A stretch of DNA of 64,000 nucleotides from Paraspadella gotoi (Eukaryota; Chaetognatha). The position numbers and the translations under genes were made by a program. The stretch's first letter is position 1. Each line of letters begins with the position of its first letter. This document shows positions 33,906-45,900 of this stretch, one piece after another. The notes under the pieces are model-generated. The model was not told the origin of the DNA. It saw only the letters and a list, made by a program, of their open reading frames with translations, and searched no databases. The stretch covers positions 8,433,398 to 8,497,397 of the forward strand of contig CM119263.1 of assembly GCA_051294375.1 (NCBI GenBank), read 5' to 3'.

Positions 33906-36900
33906 ATGGAGTGGAAGTCATTGCTTCTTTTATCCTTATTTCTTGCGTCGACGGCGACCATTTTGGCCGAAAACGACGCCGGTTCCGACGCCGAGGCAGA
34001 CTCCATTGATTCCCCGGCGACGGACGACGACGCCGACGAATCGGAAGTGGAGGGGACGGAAGGCGACCCAGACGTTGAGAACGAAGTAGTCGTCCTCACT
34101 AAGAAGAATTTCGACGACTTCATCAAAGTGAGAACGAGATGATAATTATGATATAGTTTCGAGGTTTTGATTTTACCGAGGGGCGACCCTTAAGTTGATA
34201 TTTTTGTTTGTATCGTTATAGAGATTTTTTTTTGTTCAATCTTCAATTTTTCTTCTTTTTCGCCAGAACGAAGCTTTTACTATCGTGGAATTTTACGCAC
34301 CTTGGTAAGAATTTGCTTTATCATTAAACCTATTTCCTTGAGACATTCGAAAGAAACCTCCATTTCGCTCTTCCGCTGCCAGGTGCGGTCATTGCCAGCG
34401 TCTTGCGCCTGAATGGGAGTCGGCGGCGGCGACATTGAAATCGGCCCCAGTTCCGGTCAAATTGGCCAAACTGGACGCAACCGACGAGCCTGATCTCGCT
34501 GGAAAATACGGAGTCAGTGGTTACCCTACTCTCAAGGTTAGAGATAGAGGTCGATGATTTCTCGAGTGGCGTTTTTGTCGCTCTGTTTTGGCGTTTTCCT
34601 GCCTGAGGTTGACGATGTTCTTACGTCGCGTATCAACCTGACGCCATCCTTCAGGTTTTCCGTAACGGCGAGGAAGATTCTGAAGCGGGGGACGTTCCTC
34701 GAACCGCCGACGAAATCGTCGCCTTCGTCAGGGAAAAATCCGATCCGAACTACAAGCCGCCGCCGTCTGCGGGTGAGTGCCTCGATCCTCCTTTAATGAC
34801 GGATGACGCGGTTTCGGTGGAGCGTGTGACGATTGACCAATGACCATCGTTATTACCGCTTTCCAGTGATCGATTTGACGGATTCCGGTTTTCACGATTT
34901 TATTCTCGAAAACGAACTTTCATTGGTTGAATTCTTTGCACCCTGGTGAGTAAAGCTAACCGTACCTTTTTGAATTCATTTGTCTCAGTCCAAATTAAAA
35001 TTGAGAATAAATGTAAATAAATCGTATCATTCAGTTCATGTATAATTTCTAGTATTTGGATACAAAAACTACCTTTGAAAGTAATTAAACGACAATCTAA
35101 AACAAAATAAAATATTTTATAGATATTTTGATAGATACGTACTCGCCGAGAAAATTAAACATTACTGTTCCGAAAAATTGAAGATCTAATTAATTTTTTT
35201 CTTAGCGTATTTTTAAAATTAATCTCCATTTATCTTGCAGAATTGGTTTTTCATTTTAATTTTCCGTTTTTTTGTTTGTTTGTTTGTTTGTTTGTTTTTT
35301 TTTTTTTTTTTTTTTTGTTTTTTTTTTTGTTAAGCCATCAAAACTAATACAAGTCATTCACTTTATTCTGTCTCGGTTGGAAAGTAAAAAAAATCCGACT
35401 TTTGTACATCACGTAAAGCCCATGTCATAGCCGGCGCCTTAGATTCTCACAACAAAGTTGTAATAACCAGAACTTTAATGCGAACATGTTTTTCTATATC
35501 AACCGTAAATCGCTTTTACAATATATTGTAGAGGTGTTTAAAAACAACAGTTCAAAGGTTCTCTTCTTTCTGTCGGGAGTTTATCGAGGTCATGTTTTTT
35601 TACAAAAAGAAGATTTAAGCGATGTGTACTAAAAAGGGAGAAGCTCGAAGATCTTATTTGTCCGTGGTTTTTCAAGGTAAAAACTGTACATCGTCTATTC
35701 TCGAAATGACTACATGTCAATCCGCCGAATCACTTCTTACTCGTCCGCACGCAATCCACGTCACGTGAACGTAACTCGTGGCTGAGGGTAAATTCGTTTT
35801 CGCCCATATCGTAACTCCTTCCCTGGACGGTCCAAAGTTTCCGGCGGAAAAGGGAATGGCCCCGCTAAACGCGCCCGCTGCGTTGACGTTTACCTTAAGA
35901 GATGTTATAAAAATTAACGATACAAGGTGAAACACGACAATCCGCCGCAAGAAAAAAAGTCGTATGCAAACCTGCAGTTTTTTTAAATTTTTTTTTCAGT
36001 AATAAAACCAAAGTTAATTATAACCAAATTTCATATTGATTGGTTATAATTTGACTTGGCAATGAGCGGAGAAAAGTTGCCTTAAAAATCGTTTTTCATT
36101 TTAAAACTTTAAAATTTTTTTTTAAATCTATTTGTTTTATTTTTGAAATATTTTTTAAATAACTTTTATCTAAAAAGGTATCATTATTAATATCTTCTGA
36201 AAGCTCTTGGAAATTTGAAAAGAATGATATATTAAAAATACCAGTTTTAATTTAATCAAGATAATCAAAATTAAAAAAATGAATTTTTAAAATATTATAT
36301 TTTTTTAAATATTTGACCTATTTACACTATAATGATAGAACCAATTATTATCTATATATTGTATTATTCCTTTCTTTTCGTTGAGTTTAGAGATTTAAAA
36401 AAAGTTTGAAATTTTTGTTTTATCATCAATTTTATTTATATACGGACATGTTTCGACTCTTTTGGTTGCGAGTCTTCATCAGCGTTGACAGTTTTGAAAT
36501 AAGTTTACAAAATTGTGCAAAAGGAGTGAAAGAGAGAGAGAAAGAGAGAGACAAATAGAGAGAGGGCAAAAAGTTTCCAACACAGTGGTTAAAAGGTGAG
36601 GACAATTAGGTAAACTTATTTTAAAACTGTCAACGCTGATGAAGACTCGCAACCAAAAGAGTCGAAACATGTCTGTATATAAATAAATTAGTTGATGAAA
36701 CAAAAATTTTAAACTTTTTCTAAATCTATCTATATATTATATAGGTACTATAAAAAATTAAAATGGCTAATAATAATTTAATAATTATTCCAAACATGCT
36801 TTTTGATAATTTGAATTTAATAGTTATCTTAGTTTTGTTTACTTTTATTGATTTAAAGCTGGATTAACTAATTTTTAAATTATAGTATTTTTAATTAGGC

Positions 36901-39900
36901 CATACTCTTCATATTTTCAAGAGCTTTCAGAAGATATTAATATTATTATTTTTTTAAAAAACATTCAAAAAGTTGGACAAAAAGATTAAGAAAAAAGATT
37001 TGTTTTAAAATGAAAAACGATTTCTAAGACAACTGTGTGTCACACAAAATCCAGTCTAATATATTTTTTTTATCTTATTTTTTTATCATTTATGCTTTCA
37101 ACTTTGCTTTTAACCTTTTTAGCATCTTACAAGATGATAACATGATATTTCCAAAATGTCTTCGTAAAAAGAAAGGCGTGTCTGTAGCCGGGACTAATAT
37201 AACTACAGTCTTTGGCTAGACTTGACTGAAAAGGATACCTATATATAATATACATTAAAGCATAGTAAAAAGTTTAAATTTAACTTAAATTAAAATTCTA
37301 ATGAACATTAATGTATTTAAAAAATTTATTATAATTTTTTGCAATTAACGCATTCGGCTATATTTATATATTGTACTAACCCTATAATGTTAAAATTTCA
37401 AAATGGTTTTTTATCAGATTTGACAGATTTGGATTCGTCATAAAAAGTTGATAAAAATAAATATAAATATAGTTTTTTTAATTTTTAACCTACTTAATAA
37501 AGGAATTTTTAAAAATGTGTTATATTTTCTTTTATGAACTTTTGATGAGGAATCCAAATTTGCCATCAAAATTAAGAAAAGTCCTTTTTGAAATTTTAGG
37601 ATTTCTTAGCACTATATATAAATATAACCTAATACGAAAATAAAAAAATATAAAATTAATTTTTTAAATAAATTAATGTTCACAGGTGGTACGTTGTTCA
37701 TAATTGACAATTAGAATTTTCATACGTGACTTTCACTACGCTCTAATATACATATATAGATTATATATAGTATATATAATATATATATCTAAAGAAACGA
37801 TAAAATATTTAGTCACGGATATTTGAATGATAAATGATCATCCGCTCACTTGTATCTTGGGTGGGCTGACGAAGGTTTCTTCAAAGATGACGTCTCTCGA
37901 CACGCTGCGGGCCGAAGTGAGATCGCCAGGTCGGAACTTGATCAAACCCATTTGACAGATGTGCTCAGTCGAGTAGTAAGGTGTTCCTATTTTTTGTTTA
38001 TTAAATTATATTCGTTAACTGATTAAGATAGAACGAAATCTTATAAAAGCACGTTTTGATTTTTATTGTACCTCCGATTTCCCTTACGAGATTGAAGAAA
38101 GCTATTAACGCAACGATGTAAGAGTTCATTGTCCTGTTTTTCGTCTTCTGTGGCAAAATTTTTTAACAAATTTTTAATAAATATTTCACAAAAATTTGAG
38201 AAAATATCATACGATGTCGCAAGTTGAGATTTACTTAAGGAAAACATCCACAATTAAACGAATTAGGAAATTGTTTGCTTTTTGAAAAAATTCAAACGTT
38301 CCCGCTAAATTTTCGATCGAAACAGAGTGCAACGTCGGGAGCATTGTCAGAAATACCTGACTTATAAGTTTGAGAAATTCGTGTCGAGGCGGAGACGCTT
38401 TTACGGCCCCGGCGCGAAAAAAATCGTTAACTTGAAAATCAAAATAAGATGAAAAAAAGACCTTTGCACTCGCCTCAGGGAAATCCGTTAGCCTTTTTTT
38501 GGGGTGAAATGATTTAATTTTATTGAATAATTGAAAATTATTTATCAATTATAACTGATTAAAATTGTTTTAATGTCTGTCGAATTTCAACAAATTCCCT
38601 CGCTTTTCAAATGGGTTTCCTGATAAACCTCATTTGCATATTGTCAGATATTCGCTCCTCCTACGACGTTCTTTTATAATCCACCTTTGTCTCCCGCGTC
38701 TTCCTTTTTCCTGTTCCCGCTTTTGTCTCAGTTTAAGAGCTTAATTTCTCTTTTTCGTTCCCTGAAATTTTTAATTATTTTTTTAAATAATTACTATTTG
38801 TATTCAATTAAATTTGATCATACGTAAAACAAGAACAAACCTCAGTTCATGACTTTATTCAACGTTAAAAACATGGAAAAAAAAAGTTCAAAGTTATCAG
38901 AAGTTAAAATCTCTGATTAAAACTTGGCATACTGTGTGCTAGATCTGGCATAATTTCAAACCCTTTAGCCAGTAAAATGATCTGGCATATAGCATACAAT
39001 TAGGAATTTGAAAAAAAGTTTAAGGTTTTCCAAACTACAGCATTGAAAAAAGTATGAAAACTTTTCATCTGGCAATACAAATCTATCTAAGTTGCTATTT
39101 GCTTAATTTATTATTTTTTTCCTTGATAACAATCATGTTCATTGCCATTACAATTGTTTCAGACCTGGAAAGGATTGCAAGCAAACATACATTAAAGCCA
39201 AAGAATATTTGGTTAATACCGATTTCCCCCCAGGATGCTTGTGTAATGCTTGTACTAGTATGTTGAAGCAACTTATCAAGTGCAAGACACTATGGTGTTG
39301 GTTGGTTGGTCAGTCGGTCCGTTTGTCGGTTTAAAATTTAACGCAGTGCAATACCTTTGTGTTTTATTTTACTTCACCAGCAATATGGTTTATCGCTTAG
39401 GAAATTCACCAAAAGTATAATTTTTTACGTCTTTTTTGTTCTTATTTTTATAATAATCATTATTCTTTACTATCATAAAAGTTTTGTATTAAATTAGCTA
39501 AAAGATAATTTGGCATAATATTTAGCATAATAAGAAAAAAATATGGACATTTTTAGCATAATTTAGGGCGCCATCGAGCACATTTAATTTATGTGGAGTT
39601 TAATCAGAGGTTAAAATCATGTCCAGATTTTGTTATCATCACCAATAACAAATACTAAGATACAGATAACAATACCCAATAGAACAAAAATATGTACGAG
39701 ATATTACATAAAAAATCGGTAAATTTTTAGAAAAAGTTGACAAAAAGTGCATATAAATACGCCATATTTTCAAGGAAGGTTCTTGTTCATCTCCTCAATT
39801 TGATCTTTGAACCTTTTCTGTACCGCAGGTCGCTTGGTCTTGAAGGTCGGAGTCAGCATTTCGTTTTCAACGGACCAGAGTTCAGACGAAATAAAAATGT

Positions 39901-42900
39901 CCTTAACCTATAAACCACAAAAAAGTTATTAAGATTATCTGTCGAATCAAACTCATTAAAATTACAAAAAAATGTAATTGAATTTGACCTGCTCGAAGGA
40001 TTTCAACCCTTGATGTTTTCCTAAGCTGGTAATACCATCGAGAATATCTCTCTTTAGTTGAGGTTCGGAGCACATTTCGTCTAAACCTGGTGTGCAAACG
40101 CTTAATTTTATGTCTATTTCAAAGCTGGAGACGCTGATAAGTAAAATTCAGAATCAAATTCAGATTTCTCACTTCTTTCGGGCAATCCTTTGCTTTTAGC
40201 CCAGACGACTACTTCCAACTCTTCAGGAACCACGATAGCGACTGCTGCTGATTTTAGGCTGCTGCCGGAAACAAAGATTTGCGCAACCAGTGGATGGCGT
40301 GAGTAAACGTTCTCAACTTTTTCGGGAGCTACATACTCCCCCTGGGACAGTTTGAAGAAGTGCTTTTTCCGGTCGATGATTTTTAGCGTCCCTTAATCGA
40401 TAATAGATGGTTTTAAATGCAAGAGGTTGAGGTAACTATTTTTGTTTTTTGGGGGGAAGAACATGATTGCTTGCATTCACTGTTTCCTTATTATTATTAC
40501 CTCTCTCCGTAAACATTCCAATGTCCCCTGTGTGCAGCCAACCGTCCTCATCGATTGCCTCTTTTGTTTTTTCGTCATCCTTCAAGTATCCCTTGAAAAC
40601 ATTCGGGCCTTTAATGCAGACCTCTCCCTTTCCATCTTTGGCAAAGTATTCCATTTCGGGAACGTCCACTACTTTCATGAAGTTGGCTAAAATCAAAATA
40701 AAAAATTAAATTAAAAAAGTAATATTTGACTAAAGATGAAGACATAGAAAAATGCTGTACGACGCTTACATGGAATGGGCGGGCCGACTTCTTCCTCAGA
40801 AATTTCGCCTGGAAGCTGACAACTGCAGCCTCCAGCGCATTCGGTTTGACCATATCCCTCAATTACGATGGCTCCAAGCGCACAGCGAGCAAAGCGCATG
40901 ACAGTCGGCGAGAGGGGAGCAGATGCAGATATTACAAACTTAACGTTACCTCCTTAAAGATGATATTGACCATGTTCATATCAGTACCAAGTTAATGTTA
41001 TGAATTTTAATATCACTGAATAACTATTAAATTACCGAATCCATTGTGGATCTTTTTGAAAACTAATTTATCCCAAAAAGAATCTTTGACGAATTCGCAT
41101 TTGCCTAGTTGTTCTTGTTTCTTTTTCAAGGCGTGGTTAAAGAGAAACTTCTTGATCACAGAAGTACTTGCCTATCGATGGCATAATTTTATTATTTAAC
41201 GAATAACGGAATGATAATACTTTCGTGATCTAACCTGCGAAGTAACCGCGTCGCATATTTTGTTGAGTAATCTGGGTACCGCGGGAAAGATGGTAGGATG
41301 CAAGGCTTGCATGTCGTCTTTTAAAGCTTTAATATCACCGCTAAAGTAACCGATGGAGGCTCCAACCATCACCATCGTATGTTCCAGTACCTTAATGTAG
41401 ATTTGAGATAATATTTCAAAATAATTATGTCATTCGTCATCTTACCTGTCCAAAAACGTGCGCCAATGGTAGGTAAGAAATTATAATGTCAGTGTGGTCC
41501 ATTTGCAGTATTCCTAAGACTTTCATGGCACTGCCAATACTCGAACAAATATTTCCGTGGGAGAGCATAGCCCCCTTGGGGCTGCCGGTCGTTCCACTTG
41601 TGAAACAGATGAGTGCGATGTCTTCGCTGGTTGGCGGAATGACTTGACGGAGGTTTTTCTGCGAAATAAGCTTTCTGTCGAGACTTATTACAGCACAAAC
41701 ATGAAGGTTCCAAATTGTCTCACCCTTCCTATTTTGACAACATCTTCAAAGGTCAAGAGATCAACCCCAGATCCCTCGGCGAATGTGGCCAAATCTCGGT
41801 CTATGCCATTTATCACGATTATTGTTTTCAAGGTAGGGATCTCTGACACTCGAGACAAAATGCCCTTGGCCTGTGAATAAATAATATAGCCTCAACCTGT
41901 GCATAACAATATCGAGGAAAATTAGCGGTAGAAACCTTTGCTGAGTCTTCACAAATGACCAGGGTTATATCCGCCTTGTCGATGATGTAGGTACAAGCAT
42001 CGGGTCCCAGGGTGTCGTAGAGAGGTACCAAAGTCATGGAGTACATGAAACAGGCCTGTGAAGTAGATTGAAACTATTTCATTTTTGCCCGCTTTTAGAG
42101 GGTGCACGTTAAAAACTCACGTGCATGCATATAGAATAGCTGGGCGTGTTGATCGAGTATATGCCGACGCGACAATCAGGACCAGGTTCCGATCCCATGG
42201 ACAGCAACCCACTACCAAATGCTAGCATCTTCTCATGAGCCTCCTCGTAGGACATCCACCTGTAACCTTCTTGGGGCGAGGGTCGCCAACCAAAGCAGTT
42301 GCCTTTTGGTTTAATCCGTAGTCCGCGTTGAAATCCTTCGTATATGGTTGACACCTCGCCTAATGAAAAAAAAATAGTTAGCTATGTCACGTTAAAATTT
42401 TCGTTACTTCATGAGTTTGAATATAATATATTGTGGCAGCAATAATAATAATATATAATAATATAAATTTTTAAAGTTACCCAGAACTTTAGAAATGAGG
42501 TTGCCGTTTTCTATAGACAGAGCTTGATATATTTTTGATCCGTCCTCCTGCCAACGAATTATTTCAAGAGAAACAGGATTTGAATCAAAGGAATTAAATC
42601 TTCGTTCTATACTCAGTTACTCACATCTTTAAAGCTTCTGGAGATCGGTATGTCCGTGCGAAGTCTGATAATTTGTGGAATCTTCATCTTGTTTGAGGTA
42701 CTTTTTTAGGTTTTATATTAAAAAAAAGTTTGAAATTTATTTCTACAACGAATTTGTTTTTATTAGAAAACGTACATGTTTCGGTTTTTAATTCAAGCCT
42801 TCATCAGCGTCATTGTTTTATAATGGTTTGACGCTTCCCTGAATGTACAACTTTGATTAGGGTTCGAGGGGCTTGTATTTTACGTACATGGTGACAATTT

Positions 42901-45900
42901 TACAAGCGCCGGTAAAAATACGCTGTCATTTGCAACCCAGTAGTTATTTTATTGATTTTGAAAATTAGTTGAGTAGAAAATATTAAAATCATTTTCAAAT
43001 CCATCTTCCAGTTATCATTGCTGAGGCATATCAAAATCGATTCTGATAATATTTGCATATATAAATAGTTTAGGTTTTTATTTTTAAATTCATATTTAAC
43101 ATTGAAAAAATGACAGCGTTTTTTTTACCGGCGCTTTGTAAAATTGTCACCATGTATTGTTAATTTTTTTTTATTGCCGTCAAAAATAAAACTGTAATTT
43201 ACAGATGTATGTTTTGAATGTTTAATTTCATATTTGAGGTTTATTACAATTTGTCCAAATTATAATTTGTTACAAAATATTCAAAATAAGGAAAATAATT
43301 CGTCTTAAAATAATTTATGAAACTATTTGAAAGAAACAAAGCATATAAAAAATTCATTAAAAAAAAACCCCATGAAACTTATATGTAAGCAAATTCTGCC
43401 AATTAATTTAGTCATAAGAAAGGTTTGTAACATTGTAGAATGCATGTCAATGTAGGCCGCGTCGCTCCTTTCCGAACAGGCCATTCAGAAAACCGGTTTA
43501 GAAAAGAGAGCGAATTCTTCATCAGGTAGTCCACGCCGAGATTAAAGGTTCGATTACATGCAATCAGGGAAAGCATCAAAAAATATTTAGTTTCTCCGAG
43601 TTTTTTACCGTTCCATGGCTACTTGGGTTTCCAATTTTGCAAATTTAAATCTGAATGTACGAATAGCTAGCTTATTAATTTAACGAAGTTTCACCAACTA
43701 AAAAACAAGTCTTCCTCTAATTGTCGATTTTGTGGTCGTTTCAACCGAGCAGATTTTCCTGTTTTGTTCTAATTTCAAAACAGAGAGAGAGGGAACATAT
43801 TTTTTAAGCTTTTGCGAGAGAGCACGAAAGCGCCAGCATATGTAGAGGGGCCCGAAAGAACCGGTCGGAGATGAATAACTGGTTACATGACTTATCACAG
43901 TTTATCCCATAGAACGTTCTTTGTCATTCTCTTTGGATTTAACTTATTTTTAGTTCTGTTGAACATTGGACATAGCGTGTAAAAATCCTATATATGTTAT
44001 AATTTTATAACTTTTTTTACAGATTTGGATTCTTCATAAAAAGTTAATGAAATAATTTTTTTTTTAAAGTTTTTTTTATCAAGTTAAAGATCATAAAAAC
44101 CTATATTTTAAGCTATATATGAAATTAGTATAACCAATATAAAATTTTTCATTCATTTAATAAATAAGCTATCTTGCCCCTGACTTAGGACAGGCTTTGG
44201 TGGTTTAAGGCCATATATTATTATATATATTATTATTATATATATTATTATATTTTAAGCCACTTTTAACAAGGAATTCAAATCTGCAAACAAAATTAAG
44301 AAAAGCCTATTTTGAAATTTAGTATTTTATAAGGATAATACTATAGATAAAGCCTACTGCAAAAATTAGAAACATAAATTTTTTTTTATGAATTAGTCTT
44401 TACTGGTGGTACATAATTGACTTTTATAATTTTTATAAATAACTTTCACTACGCTCTTTAGGAGAAGTTTTAATAACAGCTGCAGTTGTCACAAAATATT
44501 ACGTATAAAAATGTTTTCTAACATTTTATCGTTATCTACATTAAATATCATTTTAAAAATAAAAGTTATGACATAATTGAAATAAAAATTAACTTAGTCA
44601 ATGCAATAGTTCTCATTCGATGTGTTTTGTTTAAAATAATTCTATACGCAAACTCGTTAGGTGTGGTCACTGCAAACAGTTGAAGCCCCAGTATGAAGCG
44701 GCCGCGAAAAAGCTAAAAACCAACGACCCGCCCATTCCACTGGCTATCGTCGATGCCACGGTAACGTTGGCCTACACATTACACTCCGTACAGTTTAAAT
44801 CTCGGCAGACAGGATATATGTTCTATGAGAAGTTGGTCCATATATTCTGTACTTGTGTAATTTCGTGATCTCCTCGGGATGTGATTGCGTGAAAAGAAAG
44901 AATGCCCGTTCCTTGTTATTTAAGATAGCAATTTTTCACAAAGCGGTCCCCCGACTTGCCCCCCTCACAGAAAGCGACGGAGATCGCCAAGGAGTTCGAC
45001 GTCACCGGTTACCCGACTCTCTTCGTCTTCAGGAAGGGAAAGAAGTCTGAATACAAGGGCGGCAGGGATGAGCAGGGCATCGTTGAGTACATGAAAAGAC
45101 AAGTAAGTTAGTCATTTGAGTAATTAAGGAGACCATTTTTTATTTAAATCCCTCATTTGACAACTCAGACGGGTCTCCCTTCGGTTGAGCAGTCATCGGC
45201 GAGGGCGATCCGTGACGCAATGGACTCCCAGCGACCGACGCTGGTCGGCTTTTTCCGTGATGATCAGGACCCCTTATTTCAGACCTACATTCAGGTACGA
45301 TGATTATGACTGCGATGCGCAACGAAGTAGTTATCTAAATTGTGCGAAACCTTTGTCTTTTGTTTATACTTTTTATCTTTGACGTCTGATGTCTTTTAAT
45401 ACCTTTGTGGTTCTCTGGAAAAAACAAAGTTGCAAAGATTTATAAAAATTATGGCAAAATTGAACATTTTGAGACAGAGACTTTCGAGTCGGTTATTTGT
45501 TTTTCGCTTGTCACTTCGCAAACAAGTTTGGGGCAAACAACTTCCTATGATAATTAAGCGGTAATTCTTTCCTACTTCCAATTTGTGATCTTAACAGATC
45601 ATAACAAATCATAGCTTAACAAATCATGCAAAAAAATTTTTAGTATTTATAAATCAATTTATCTATAAATCATTATCAGTAGCTGCGCCAATACCCACTT
45701 GCATAATTTGGTCAACCCCCCCTAACCACCCCTAATCTTAACCACCTTTAACCCTAACCTTAACCACCTTTAATACTCACCACCCTTAATTAGCAAAAAT
45801 TTGTGACTTGTTTCCGAAAAATAGGCTGCTAACGATCTCCGCGACGAATGGAAAATGTTCCACAGCTTTTCATCCTCCGTCGCTTCTTCGTTGGACGCCG

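Noticed and set aside
35280-35330. Poly-T/GTTT run as a retroposon tail
   Set aside because: No retroposed body or target duplication next to it; simple low-complexity sequence.
45700-45790. Telomere-like 'ccctaacc…ttaacca' stretch
   Set aside because: Irregular and short; not a consistent TTAGGG or TTAGG array.
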